Below are positions 23,535 to 32,328 of a stretch of DNA of 64,000 bases, in pieces. Position numbers and translations under genes: made by a program. The notes under the pieces were generated by a model. It searched no databases, was not told where the DNA came from, and worked only from the letters and a program-made list of their open reading frames with translations. Source of the stretch: Azohydromonas sediminis (lineage in GTDB: Bacteria; Pseudomonadota; Gammaproteobacteria; Burkholderiales; Burkholderiaceae_C); contig NZ_QOAZ01000002.1 in the NCBI RefSeq assembly GCF_003574675.1, forward strand, positions 124,001 to 188,000, in the 5' to 3' direction. Numbering within the stretch: the first letter of the stretch is position 1; each line of letters opens with the position of its first letter.

Positions 23535-23631
23535 CGCACCAGTGTAACGTGCCCCCCGCGCCCAGCGGCCCTCTGGGACGGCGGACGAGCCGCTGCATGG
23601 CATCATCCGGCGCCTGTTCTAGGAGCCCGCG

Positions 23632-24336
23632 ATGTCCGCCACTGCGCCTCTCGTCGTGCCCGCCGCGCCACCCGTGCTCGTGCCGGTGGCCGGCGGCGGC
23701 GCGTTTCCCGTGCACCGCATCTACTGCGTCGGCCGCAACTACGCCGAGCACGCGAAGGAGATGGGGCACAGCGGGCGCGAGCCGCCGTTCTTCTTCATGA
23801 AGCCGGCCGATGCGATCGTCGTCGTCCCCGCCGGCGAGACCGGCGCAATCGACTACCCCGGGCTGACGGCGGATCTGCACCACGAGGTCGAGCTCGTCGT
23901 CGCGATCGGCCGCGGCGGCCGCGATATCGCGCCCGAGCGGGCCGGCGAGCACGTCTACGGCTACGCGATCGGCCTGGACATGACGCGGCGCGACCTGCAG
24001 GCCGACATGAAGAAGCAGGGCCGGCCGTGGGAAATCGGCAAGGCGTTCGAGCAGTCGGCGCCGATCGGGCCGATCCACCCGAAGGCGGTCACCGGCACGC
24101 TGACGCAAGGTGCGATCACGCTGTCGGTCAATGGCCAGCCGCGCCAGCGCGGCGACCTCGGCGACCTGATCTGGAACGTCGACGAGACGATCGCCGCGAT
24201 CAGCCGCGCGTGGATGCTGGCACCCGGCGACCTGATCTACACCGGCACGCCGGCGGGCGTCGGCGCCGTCGTGCGCGGCGACGTGATGGAAGCGGCGATC
24301 GAGGGCCTCGGCACGCTGCGCGTGGCGGTGCGCTGA
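23632..24336 (+). CDS. Fumarylacetoacetate hydrolase family (fumarylpyruvate hydrolase-like)
   Basis: 234-residue member of the FAH superfamily. YCVGRNYAEHAKEMGHS and the metal-binding DLHHEVELVV region (acidic residues of the E-x-E-D type) fit the short bacterial enzymes. The next gene, 17 bases downstream, is a maleylacetoacetate/maleylpyruvate isomerase homologue. The pair matches the last two steps of gentisate degradation (maleylpyruvate to fumarylpyruvate to fumarate plus pyruvate). The gentisate dioxygenase itself is absent here. AGGAG precedes the ATG. Confidence 0.85.
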   Translation: MSATAPLVVPAAPPVLVPVAGGGAFPVHRIYCVGRNYAEHAKEMGHSGREPPFFFMKPADAIVVVPAGETGAIDYPGLTADLHHEVELVVAIGRGGRDIAPERAGEHVYGYAIGLDMTRRDLQADMKKQGRPWEIGKAFEQSAPIGPIHPKAVTGTLTQGAITLSVNGQPRQRGDLGDLIWNVDETIAAISRAWMLAPGDLIYTGTPAGVGAVVRGDVMEAAIEGLGTLRVAVR

Positions 24337-24353
24337 GGCGGGGAGGGCAGGGC

Positions 24354-24998
24354 ATGTCGATGCAGCTTTACAACTACTTCCGTTCGTCGGCGTCGTACCG
24401 CGTGCGCATCGCGCTCGCGCTCAAGGGCCTGGAGTACGACTACGTCGCCGTCAACCTGCCGGCCAACGAGCAGATGGCCGAGTCGTACGCCGCGGTGTCG
24501 GCGTCGCGGCTGGTGCCGCTGCTCAAAGACGGCGACCGACTGCTGACGCAGTCGCTGGCGATCATCGAATACCTCGACGAGACGCACCCCGAGCCGCCGC
24601 TCCTGCCCCAGGACCCGCTGGGTCGCGCGCGCGTGCGCGCGCTCGCGCTCGACGTCGCGTGCGAGATCCACCCGCTGAACAACCTGCGCGTGCTGCGCTA
24701 CCTCGTCCACGACCTGAAGGTCAGCGAGGACGACAAGAACCGCTGGTACCGCCACTGGGTCGAGACCGGGCTGGCCGCGATCGAGCGGCAACTCGCCGAC
24801 CGTCCGGCCACCGGACGCTTCTGCCACGGCGACACGCCGACGCTGGCCGACATCACGCTGGTGCCGCAGATCCACAACGCGCTGCGCTTCGAGTGCCGGC
24901 TCGACCACGTGCCGACCGTGATGCGCATCTTCGAGCACTGCATGACGCTCGACGCGTTCGCGAAGACGCAGCCGTCGGCGTGCCCGGATGCGCGCTGA
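24354..24998 (+). CDS. maiA: Maleylpyruvate/maleylacetoacetate isomerase (zeta-class GST)
   Basis: Glutathione-dependent cis-trans isomerase of aromatic-ring degradation. The 214-residue protein begins MSMQLYNYFRSSASYRVRIA; the SSAS motif (11-14) is the glutathione-activating signature of zeta GSTs. The C-terminal GST domain contains HPLNNLRVLRYL and TLADITLVPQIHNA. It is co-directional with and close behind the fumarylpyruvate hydrolase homologue. Maleylpyruvate and maleylacetoacetate activity cannot be told apart by sequence alone; the gentisate route is slightly favoured by the short FAH partner. Confidence 0.9.
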   Translation: MSMQLYNYFRSSASYRVRIALALKGLEYDYVAVNLPANEQMAESYAAVSASRLVPLLKDGDRLLTQSLAIIEYLDETHPEPPLLPQDPLGRARVRALALDVACEIHPLNNLRVLRYLVHDLKVSEDDKNRWYRHWVETGLAAIERQLADRPATGRFCHGDTPTLADITLVPQIHNALRFECRLDHVPTVMRIFEHCMTLDAFAKTQPSACPDAR

Positions 24999-25126
24999 CG
25001 CGCCCGAGCACGGCAGCGCCCGCGGCGCGCCGTCGCGAGGGCACGGCGTCCGCGCAGCGGGGCAAGCCCATCCGCGGCCGCCGCTGGCGGCGTCGTGCAG
25101 CACCGGCCGTCGGGGCCGCCTTGGCG

Positions 25127-25945
25127 GTGCGCACGCCTGAGGTGGCGACCTTTCACATCGACCCTGTGCTGGGTGACGTGCTCGTGCCCGCCTGGGACGT
25201 CGACGGCGTCGGCGCGCTGATGACGACGCGCGCCGGCGGCGTCAGCCGCGCGCCGTGGGACACGCTCAACCTCGGCACCGCGGTCGGCGACGATCCGGCT
25301 GCCGTCGCCGAGAACCGGCGGCGCTTCGAGCGCGCGCTCGGCGTGCGGCCCGTCTACCTGCGCCAGGTCCACGGTGCCGGCGTCGTCACCGTGACCGCCG
25401 ACGACGCCGTCGGCGACCCGCCCGAGGCCGACGGCGCCGTGACCGACCGCTTCGGCGTCGCCTGCGTCGTGCAGGTGGCCGACTGTCTGCCAGTGCTGTT
25501 CGCGGCGCCGCACGGCCGCGCGGTCGGCGCGGCGCACGCCGGCTGGCGCGGGCTCGCCGCCGGTGTCGTCGAGCGCACGCTCGAGCGCGTCTGCGCGCTG
25601 GCCGGCTGCGCGCCGCGCGACGTGTGCGCGTGGCTCGGACCGTGCATCGGCCCGCGGCAGTTCGAGGTCGGCGCCGACGTGCTGCAGGCCTTCGGCGCCG
25701 ACCCGCTGGCGCCGCAGGCGCATCCGCGCTTCGTGCCGCGGCCCGGCGTCCGCCCGGCAGACGGCAGCCCGCGCTGGCTGGCCGACCTCGCCGCACTGGC
25801 GCGCGACCGGCTCACGGCCGCCGGCGTCACGTCGATCGACGGCGCCGGCGCGTGCACCGTCGAGGAGCCTTCAAGGTTCTTTTCGTTCCGCCGCGACGGC
25901 GTCACCGGCCGCCATGCCGCCGCCGTCTGGCGACGCAGCGGCTGA
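25127..25945 (+). CDS. pgeF: Peptidoglycan editing factor / polyphenol oxidase, YfiH family
   Basis: Zinc enzyme of the Cu-oxidase_4 (YfiH/laccase-domain) family, variously reported as a peptidoglycan-editing hydrolase or purine nucleoside phosphorylase. The metal triad is visible in QVHGAGV, VADCLPV and AHAGWRG. The frame has no ATG: candidate starts are TTG 25121, GTG 25127 and GTG 25142. GTG 25127 is chosen for its upstream G-rich stretch, but 25142 is nearly as good. The C-terminus overlaps a convergent small membrane-protein gene by about 75 bases. Confidence 0.85.
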   Translation: MRTPEVATFHIDPVLGDVLVPAWDVDGVGALMTTRAGGVSRAPWDTLNLGTAVGDDPAAVAENRRRFERALGVRPVYLRQVHGAGVVTVTADDAVGDPPEADGAVTDRFGVACVVQVADCLPVLFAAPHGRAVGAAHAGWRGLAAGVVERTLERVCALAGCAPRDVCAWLGPCIGPRQFEVGADVLQAFGADPLAPQAHPRFVPRPGVRPADGSPRWLADLAALARDRLTAAGVTSIDGAGACTVEEPSRFFSFRRDGVTGRHAAAVWRRSG

Positions 25946-26140
25946 CGGCGAGGCAGCCGCCTCCCGCCGAGCACGGCGCCGCGCCGGGGTGCCGAGCACG
26001 TACATCACGACGGCCAGCGGCAGCAGGCCCCAGAACACGAGCGTGAACAGCGCGCCGAGCACGGTGCCGTTGACCGACAGGGCTTCGGCCAGCGCCACCA
26101 TCCCCACCACGTACATCCAGGCGATCGGCACCAGGTACAT
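25871..26140 (-). CDS. Small two-helix membrane protein of unknown function
   Basis: 89 residues with two predicted membrane helices (about 3-24, PIAWMYVVGMVALAEAL, and 30-50, LGALFTLVFWGLLPLAVVMYV), then a basic ARRRARRE segment and an Ala/Ser/Gly-rich tail. AAGGAG lies 4 bases before the ATG at 26140; an adjoining GTG would be too close to it. It is convergent with and overlapping pgeF, and divergent from phaC. I recall similar small proteins beside phaC in other Burkholderiales. No function can be assigned. Confidence 0.75.
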   Translation of the reverse strand: MYLVPIAWMYVVGMVALAEALSVNGTVLGALFTLVFWGLLPLAVVMYVLGTPARRRARREAAASPSAAASPDGGGMAAGDAVAAERKEP

Positions 26141-26201
26141 CACGCTCCTTCACGCGTCGTGCGCCAGGCGGCGCGCGTGTCCCTTCGGGATTTCCCGGGT
26201 C

Positions 26202-26230
26202 ATGCTTCGGTAAGCATCTGCGGGTACAAA
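26202..26230 (+). promoter_or_regulatory. Dyad and possible -10 upstream of phaC
   Basis: A perfect dyad ATGCTT-CGGT-AAGCAT (26202-26217) is followed by TACAAA (26225-26230), a possible -10, about 67 bases before the phaC start. A second short dyad, CGGGA-TT-TCCCG, lies at 26186-26197. No clear -35 is seen, so the dyad may be an operator replacing it. The regulator is unknown; no phaR gene is in the window. Confidence 0.35.
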
Positions 26231-26296
26231 GTGGCGACAGAGCGAGTGCGCCGCGCCATCCGACGGTGGCCAGGCGCCGACGAACGAGGAGACCCC

Positions 26297-27994
26297 GTGC
26301 CGACCCGCCCCCCTTCGACCCCGACGCCGCACGGCGACGCCGCGCAGGCCTTCGGCTCCGCCGTGGCCGAGATCTGGAAGTCGTTCTCGGGCCTGAGCCT
26401 GCCGCCCAAGGCCCTGGCGCAGCTGCAGGGCGACTACCTGAAAGAGGCTACCACCCTTTGGAACTCGGCGCTCGAGCGGCTGCAGGCCGCACCGGGCGAC
26501 AAGAGCCAGCCCCTGCCCGACCGCCGCTTCGCCGGCGAGGACTGGGCCGCCAACCCGGCCGCGGCTTACCTCGCGCAGCTGTACCTGCTCAACGCGCGCA
26601 CGATGATGCAGCTGGCCGAGTCGCTCGAAGGCGACGAGAAGACGCGCCAGCGCGTGCGCTTCGCGGTGCAGCAGTGGATCGACGCCGCGAGCCCGAGCAA
26701 CTTCCTCGCGCTCAACCCCGAGGCGCTGCGCAAGGCGCTCGAGACGCAGGGCCAGAGCATCGCGCAGGGCATGCAGATGCTGCTGAAGGACCTGCAGCAG
26801 GGTCACGTGTCGCAGACCGACACCAGCGTGTTCGAGGTCGGGCGCAATGTGGCCACGACCGAGGGCGCGGTCGTGTTCGAGAACGACCTGATCCAGCTCA
26901 TCGAGTACAAGCCGCTGACGGCCAAGGTGCACGAGAAGCCGTTCCTGTTCGTGCCGCCTTGCATCAACAAGTACTACATCCTCGACCTGCAGCCGGACAA
27001 CTCGTTCATCCGCTACACCGTCGAGCAGGGCCACCGCACCTTCGTGATCAGCTGGCGCAACCCCGACGAGTCGCTCGCGCACAAGACCTGGGACGACTAC
27101 ATCGAGGAGGGCCCGATCGCGGCGATCCGTGCGGTGCAGGCGATCACCGGGCAGCAGTCCTTCGACATGCTGGGCTTCTGCGTCGGCGGCACGATCCTCG
27201 CGACGGCGCTGGCGGTGCTCGCCGCGCGCGGCGAGCAGCCGGCGTCGAGCCTGACGCTGCTGACGACGCTGCTCGACTTCAGCCACACCGGCATCCTCGA
27301 CGTGTTCGTCGACGAGGCGTCGGTGCAGTTGCGCGAGATGACGATCGGCCCCGACGCACCGGGCGGGCCCAAGCTGCTCAAGGGGCGCGAGCTGGCCACG
27401 ACGTTCAGCTTCCTGCGCCCGAACGACCTGGTGTGGAACTATGTCGTGGGCAACTACCTCAAGGGGGAGTCACCGCCGCCGTTCGACCTGCTGTACTGGA
27501 ACGGCGACAGCACCAACCTGCCCGGCCCGATGTACTGCTGGTACCTGCGTCACACCTACCTGCAAGACGAGCTGAAGATCCCCGGGCGGCTGACCACCTG
27601 CGGCGAGAAGGTCGACCTCGGCAAGATCAAGGCGCCGGTGTTCATCTACGCGTCGCGCGAGGACCACATCGTGCCTTGGGAGTCGGCCTACAAGAGCACC
27701 GCGCTGCTCAAGGGCAAGAAGCGCTTCGTGCTTGGCGCCAGCGGCCACATCGCCGGCGTCATCAACCCGCCGGCCAAGGGCAAGCGCAGCCACTGGGTCA
27801 ACGACGCGCTGCCGGCGTCGGCGCACGAGTGGCTCGCCGGCGCGAAGGAGGTGCCCGGCAGCTGGTGGCCTGACTGGGCCGCGTGGGTCAGGCCGCACGC
27901 CGGCAAGCTGGTGCCGGCGCCGAAGACCTACGGCGGACACGGCTACAAGGCCATCGAGCCCGCCCCCGGCCGCTACGTGAAGCAGAAGGCCTGA
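26297..27994 (+). CDS. phaC: Class I poly(3-hydroxyalkanoate) synthase
   Basis: Polymerises (R)-3-hydroxybutyryl-CoA into PHB at the granule surface. The 565-residue size fits class I synthases. The lipase-like box GFCVGGT carries the catalytic Cys295; DHIVPW and GHIAGV carry the Asp and His of the triad. The start is GTG 26297 with GAGGAG upstream; no suitable ATG exists at the right N-terminus. It heads the phaC-phaA-phaB operon. Confidence 0.96.
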   Translation: MPTRPPSTPTPHGDAAQAFGSAVAEIWKSFSGLSLPPKALAQLQGDYLKEATTLWNSALERLQAAPGDKSQPLPDRRFAGEDWAANPAAAYLAQLYLLNARTMMQLAESLEGDEKTRQRVRFAVQQWIDAASPSNFLALNPEALRKALETQGQSIAQGMQMLLKDLQQGHVSQTDTSVFEVGRNVATTEGAVVFENDLIQLIEYKPLTAKVHEKPFLFVPPCINKYYILDLQPDNSFIRYTVEQGHRTFVISWRNPDESLAHKTWDDYIEEGPIAAIRAVQAITGQQSFDMLGFCVGGTILATALAVLAARGEQPASSLTLLTTLLDFSHTGILDVFVDEASVQLREMTIGPDAPGGPKLLKGRELATTFSFLRPNDLVWNYVVGNYLKGESPPPFDLLYWNGDSTNLPGPMYCWYLRHTYLQDELKIPGRLTTCGEKVDLGKIKAPVFIYASREDHIVPWESAYKSTALLKGKKRFVLGASGHIAGVINPPAKGKRSHWVNDALPASAHEWLAGAKEVPGSWWPDWAAWVRPHAGKLVPAPKTYGGHGYKAIEPAPGRYVKQKA

Positions 27995-28026
27995 ATCACC
28001 GTTCCCACCATCACCGGAGACTCACC

Positions 28027-29205
28027 ATGACCGACATCGTCATCGTCTCGGCCGCGCGCACCGCGGTCGGCAAGTTCGGCGGCACGCTCGCCAAGACCCC
28101 GGCCACCGAACTCGGCGCGGTCGTCGTGCGCGAGGCGATCGCGCGCGCGAAGCTCGACCCGGCGCAGGTCGGCGAAGTGATCATGGGCCAGGTGCTCGCC
28201 GCCGGCGCCGGCCAGAACCCGGCGCGCCAGGCGATGATGAAGGCCGGCGTTCCGAAGGAAACGCCGGCGCTGACGATCAACGCCGTCTGCGGCTCGGGGC
28301 TGAAGGCCGTGATGCTCGCCGCGCAGGCGGTGGCCACCGGCGACAGCGCGATCGTCGTCGCCGGCGGCCAGGAGAACATGTCCGCGAGCCCGCACGTGCT
28401 GCTCGGCAGCCGCGACGGCCAGCGCATGGGCGACTGGAAGATGATCGACTCGATGATCGTCGACGGCCTGTGGGACGTCTACAACCAATACCACATGGGC
28501 ATCACGGCCGAGAACGTCGCCAAGGCGCACGGCATCACGCGCGAGATGCAGGACGCGCTCGCACTGGCCAGCCAGCAGAAGGCGGCCGCCGCGCAGGCGG
28601 CGGGCAAGTTCCGCGACGAGATCGTCGGCGTCACGATCCCGCAGAAGAAGGGCGAGCCCATCGTCTTCGCGAGCGACGAGTACATCAACACGAAGACCAG
28701 CGCCGAGGCGCTCGCCGGGCTGCGTCCGGCCTTCGACAAGGCCGGCAGCGTGACGGCGGGCAACGCGTCGGGGATCAACGACGGGGCCGCGGCGGTCGTC
28801 GTGATGAGCGCGGCCAAGGCCGCGGCACTCGGCCTGAAGCCGCTGGCGCGCATCGCCAGCTACGCCACCAGCGGGCTGGACCCGGCCACGATGGGCATGG
28901 GCCCGGTGCCGGCGTCGAAGAAGGCGCTCGCGCGCGCAGGCTGGAGCGTCGGCGACGTCGACCTGTTCGAGCTCAACGAGGCGTTCGCCGCGCAGGCCTG
29001 CGCGGTCAACAAGGTGCTCGAGGTCGATCCGGCGAAGGTCAACGTCAACGGCGGCGCGATCGCGATCGGCCACCCGATCGGCGCGAGCGGCTGCCGCATC
29101 CTCGTGACGCTGCTGCACGAGATGCAGCGCCGCGACGCGAAGCGGGGGCTGGCCGCGCTGTGCATCGGCGGCGGCATGGGCGTGGCGCTGACCGTCGAGC
29201 GCTGA
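28027..29205 (+). CDS. phaA: Acetyl-CoA acetyltransferase (beta-ketothiolase)
   Basis: Condenses two acetyl-CoA to acetoacetyl-CoA, the first step of PHB synthesis. It has 392 residues with the nucleophile Cys88 ([11 protein letters not shown]), the conserved His in [10 protein letters not shown] and the second Cys in [10 protein letters not shown]. It starts 32 bases after phaC with CGGAGA upstream. Confidence 0.97.
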   Translation: MTDIVIVSAARTAVGKFGGTLAKTPATELGAVVVREAIARAKLDPAQVGEVIMGQVLAAGAGQNPARQAMMKAGVPKETPALTINAVCGSGLKAVMLAAQAVATGDSAIVVAGGQENMSASPHVLLGSRDGQRMGDWKMIDSMIVDGLWDVYNQYHMGITAENVAKAHGITREMQDALALASQQKAAAAQAAGKFRDEIVGVTIPQKKGEPIVFASDEYINTKTSAEALAGLRPAFDKAGSVTAGNASGINDGAAAVVVMSAAKAAALGLKPLARIASYATSGLDPATMGMGPVPASKKALARAGWSVGDVDLFELNEAFAAQACAVNKVLEVDPAKVNVNGGAIAIGHPIGASGCRILVTLLHEMQRRDAKRGLAALCIGGGMGVALTVER

Positions 29206-29302
29206 CGGGCAGCCGCCACACTGCGGGGCAACCCGCTTGACCGCGCTCGCGGCCAGCGGGACCCTCGAGGCATCGGTTCGAACGACGACGAAGGAGCGAG
29301 CA

Positions 29303-30040
29303 ATGACACAGAAAGTGGCTTACGTGACCGGCGGCATGGGCGGCATCGGCACGGCGATCTGCCAGCGGCTGGCCCGCGACGGCTTCAAGGTGATCGCCGG
29401 CTGCGGGCCGAGCCGCGACTACCAGAAGTGGCTCGACGAGCAGAAGGCGCTCGGCTACACGTTCTACGCGTCGGTCGGCAACGTCGCCGACTGGGACTCG
29501 ACGGTGGCCGCGTTCGCGAAGGCCAAAGCCGAGCATGGCCCGATCGACGTGCTGGTCAACAACGCCGGCATCACGCGCGACCGCATGTTCCTGAAGATGA
29601 CGCCCGAGGACTGGAAGGCCGTCATCGACACCAATCTGAACAGCATGTTCAACGTGACCAAGCAGGTGCTGCCCGACATGATCGAGAAGGGCTGGGGCCG
29701 GATCATCCAGATCAGCTCGGTCAACGGCGAGAAGGGCCAGGCCGGCCAGACCAACTACTCGGCCGCCAAGGCCGGGATGCACGGCTTCACGATGGCGCTG
29801 GCGCAGGAAGTGGCGGCCAAGGGCGTGACGGTCAACACCGTGAGCCCCGGCTACATCGGCACCGACATGGTCCGCGCGATCAAGCCCGAGATCCTCGAGA
29901 AGATCATCGCGCAGATCCCGGTCAAGCGGCTGGGCACGCCCGAGGAGATCGGCTCGATCGTCGCCTGGCTCGCCGGCCCCGACTCGGGCTTCACGACGGG
30001 CGCCGACTTCAGCTGCAACGGCGGCCTGCACATGGGCTGA
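29303..30040 (+). CDS. phaB: Acetoacetyl-CoA reductase (NADPH)
   Basis: Short-chain dehydrogenase making (R)-3-hydroxybutyryl-CoA for PhaC. It has 245 residues with the glycine-rich GGMGGIG cofactor loop near the N-terminus, NNAGITRD, and the catalytic Ser and YSAAK. AAGGAG sits 7 bases before the ATG. It is last in the pha operon and is followed by a strong terminator. Confidence 0.97.
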   Translation: MTQKVAYVTGGMGGIGTAICQRLARDGFKVIAGCGPSRDYQKWLDEQKALGYTFYASVGNVADWDSTVAAFAKAKAEHGPIDVLVNNAGITRDRMFLKMTPEDWKAVIDTNLNSMFNVTKQVLPDMIEKGWGRIIQISSVNGEKGQAGQTNYSAAKAGMHGFTMALAQEVAAKGVTVNTVSPGYIGTDMVRAIKPEILEKIIAQIPVKRLGTPEEIGSIVAWLAGPDSGFTTGADFSCNGGLHMG

Positions 30041-30119
30041 CCGCAGGCGCAGCCTGCGGTCGTGTCACGGGTGTCCCCACGTATTGCCCGACCCGCCGCG
30101 AGGGGCGCCCGCCAGACAA

Positions 30120-30150
30120 GCGAAAACGCCGGCCTGCGCCGGCGTTTCGC
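30120..30150. terminator. Bidirectional terminator between phaB and the DUF2788 gene
   Basis: A hairpin with a 9-base-pair stem (AAACGCCGG paired with CCGGCGTTT) around a 6-base loop, extended by GCG/CGC across one bulged A. A-rich sequence on the left and T-rich on the right suits termination from either direction, as needed for the convergent phaB and DUF2788 genes. Confidence 0.75.
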
Positions 30151-30161
30151 ATTTGCGCGGC

Positions 30162-30380
30162 TCACTCGCCGATGCCGGCGAGGAAGTATTTGATCAGGCC
30201 CTTCGCGGCGAAGCCGAGCAGGCCGAAACCGAGCACGAGCAGCAGCACGAAGGTGCCGAATTTGCCGGCTTTCGACTCGCGCGCGAGCTGCAGCACGATG
30301 AAGATCATGTACAGCATGAAGGCCGTGACGCCGAACGTCAGGCCGAACCAGGCGATCTGCTCCTCGTCGAATCCGAACAT
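30162..30380 (-). CDS. DUF2788 small membrane protein
   Basis: 72 residues with two hydrophobic helices (about 12-33 and 43-64) separated by LARESKAGKFGTF, the conserved core of DUF2788 proteins. Inner-membrane, function unknown. It follows the DUF2189 gene by 6 bases and is convergent with phaB. Confidence 0.85.
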   Translation of the reverse strand: MFGFDEEQIAWFGLTFGVTAFMLYMIFIVLQLARESKAGKFGTFVLLLVLGFGLLGFAAKGLIKYFLAGIGE

Positions 30381-30386
30381 GGCGCC

Positions 30387-31172
30387 TCAGGCCGACTCGG
30401 GCAGCGACGTCGTGTCGACGAGGTCGCGGTAGGCGTGCCAGCTCGCGTGCGCGAGCCACGGCACCGCAACCAGCAGTCCGACCATCCCGGCGGCGATCGC
30501 CACCGCCGTCATCGTCATCAGGATCGCCGCCCACAGCGCCAGCGGCAGCGGGTGCTCGACGACGGCGCGCCAGCTCGTCAGCACCGCGCGCCAGATGCCT
30601 ACCGGCCGGTCGAGCAGCAGCGGAATGGCGACGACGCTCGATGCGAACACCGGCGCCGCGAGCGCACCGCCGAGCACGAGCCACGCCTCGAACAGCAGCG
30701 ACTTCGGCGCCAGCACGACGACGTGCAGGAAGTCGCGCGGGTTGCGCACCGGCGCGTCGGCGAAGACGGTGATCAGCGCGGCCGACGTCAGCACCCAGCC
30801 GGTGCCGGCCGCCGCCAGCAGCACGCCGAACACGACGAGGCGCCGGTCGCGCGGCCGCCACGTGCGCAGCGCGATGCGCATGTCGACACGCTCGCCCCGC
30901 TCGAGGCCGCGGCTGATCGCATACAGGCCCGTCGCGAGCACCGGTGCCAGCAGCAGGAACCCGCTGAAGGCGCCGGCGAGCAGCCAGAAGCGGTCGTATG
31001 CGAGCACGAACAGCACGGCACCGAACACGGCCAGCGCCGCGCCGTGGATCAGGCCGGGGCCGGGACAGCGCGCGAAGTCGTCCCACCCGCGCGACAGCCA
31101 GCGCCACGGCGACGACAACGTGATCGGGCGGATCGGCAGCGGCTGCGTGGAGGGGGCGGCGTCGCGCGTCAT
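30387..31172 (-). CDS. DUF2189 integral membrane protein
   Basis: 261-residue polytopic membrane protein with about six hydrophobic segments, beginning with a short soluble stretch (LPIRPITLSSPWRWLSRGWDDF). The pattern matches DUF2189 proteins, some of which have been linked to cytochrome oxidase or copper contexts by neighbourhood; nothing here supports a specific role. It forms a two-gene unit with the DUF2788 gene. Confidence 0.85.
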   Translation of the reverse strand: MTRDAAPSTQPLPIRPITLSSPWRWLSRGWDDFARCPGPGLIHGAALAVFGAVLFVLAYDRFWLLAGAFSGFLLLAPVLATGLYAISRGLERGERVDMRIALRTWRPRDRRLVVFGVLLAAAGTGWVLTSAALITVFADAPVRNPRDFLHVVVLAPKSLLFEAWLVLGGALAAPVFASSVVAIPLLLDRPVGIWRAVLTSWRAVVEHPLPLALWAAILMTMTAVAIAAGMVGLLVAVPWLAHASWHAYRDLVDTTSLPESA

Positions 31173-31238
31173 CGTGGCCGCGATGCTGCCACGACGTCGC
31201 GTCGCGGCGATTGAGCGATGTCAAGCGCCACGGCGTGC

Positions 31239-32321
31239 TCAGCGGCTTCGGTCGCCGCGCGCCACGAGGTCGAGCACGTCGCGCGCCGCCGCGGCCAGCG
31301 CCGGCGCGTCGTGCCCGCGCAGCGTGAGCCGCGGCGCGGCCGCACGGCCTGCGAAGTGGCGGGCCATCGAGCGCTCGTACAGCGGGTCGTAGTGGTGCTC
31401 CATCAGGTCGGCGAAGGCCTCGGCCCAGCGCCCCGCACGTGCCAGCGCCTGCCAGCGTTGCACCGTCGCGTGGCCCGCGAGCGGCACCAGCGCCGCCAGG
31501 CGCCGGCAGAACTGCTCGGGGTCGCGCGTGAAGAAGGCGTACTCCTCGAGCAGCAGCGCGATGCGGCCATCGAGCGCCAGCTCGACCTCGATGCAGCGGC
31601 CGTGCTCGCGCATGCGCGCGATCAGCGCGTCGGGCAGGTGCAGCGCGCCGATCTTGCGGCTCTCGCTTTCGACGAACACCGGCCGCGCCGGGTCGAGGCC
31701 GCGCAGTGCCTGCCACAGACGCGTCTCGAAGTCCTTCTGGCTCGGCTGCGGCGTGCCGGGCACGGCGCCGAGCACCGAGCCGCGGTGACACGCCAGTGCC
31801 TCGAGGTCGAGCACCTGCGCGCCGGCCGCGCGCAGCGCGTGCAGCAGCCGTGTCTTGCCGCTGCCGGTGCGTCCCGTCAGCACGTGCAGCGAGAGCGCTG
31901 CGGGCAGCCGGTCGAGGTCGGCGCGCACGACGCCGCGAAACGCCTTGTAGCCGCCCCTGAGCTGCTGTGTGCGAAAACCGATCTGGTCGAGGAACCACGC
32001 CAGCGAGCCCGAGCGCTGACCGCCGCGCCAGCAGTACACGAGCGGTCGCCACTCGCGCGGCCACCCGGCCACCCAGCGCTCGAGGTGGTCGGCGATGCGG
32101 CGTGCGACCATCGCCGCGCCGACCTTGCGCGCCTCGTGCGGCGAGACCTGCTTGTACAGCGTGCCGACGACGCGGCGCTCGCGGTCGTCGAGCACCGGCC
32201 AGTTGACCGCGCCCGGCAGGTGGTCCTCGGCGAACTCGGCCGGCGAGCGCGCGTCGATCACGGTATCGACGCCGGCCGTGCCATCGGCGACGGCGCGCGC
32301 TTCGACGAGTGCGATCGCCAT
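31239..32321 (-). CDS. selU: tRNA 2-selenouridine/geranyl-2-thiouridine synthase
   Basis: Modifies the wobble 2-thiouridine of tRNAs for Lys, Glu and Gln to 2-selenouridine through a geranylated intermediate. The 360-residue protein has an N-terminal rhodanese domain (about 1-130) with active Cys97 (VYCWRGGQRSGS) and a P-loop (GRTGSGKT, 150-157) in the C-terminal half. The start at 32321 gives MAIALVEARA at the rhodanese beginning; upstream frame only covers the glnD end. The selenophosphate synthetase (selD) it would need is not in the window. Confidence 0.93.
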   Translation of the reverse strand: MAIALVEARAVADGTAGVDTVIDARSPAEFAEDHLPGAVNWPVLDDRERRVVGTLYKQVSPHEARKVGAAMVARRIADHLERWVAGWPREWRPLVYCWRGGQRSGSLAWFLDQIGFRTQQLRGGYKAFRGVVRADLDRLPAALSLHVLTGRTGSGKTRLLHALRAAGAQVLDLEALACHRGSVLGAVPGTPQPSQKDFETRLWQALRGLDPARPVFVESESRKIGALHLPDALIARMREHGRCIEVELALDGRIALLLEEYAFFTRDPEQFCRRLAALVPLAGHATVQRWQALARAGRWAEAFADLMEHHYDPLYERSMARHFAGRAAAPRLTLRGHDAPALAAAARDVLDLVARGDRSR

Positions 32322-32328
32322 GCGTCGA

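Noticed and set aside
23632-24998. Complete gentisate degradation operon
   Set aside because: Only the isomerase and hydrolase homologues are present; no dioxygenase, transporter or regulator is adjacent, so a pathway claim is not made.
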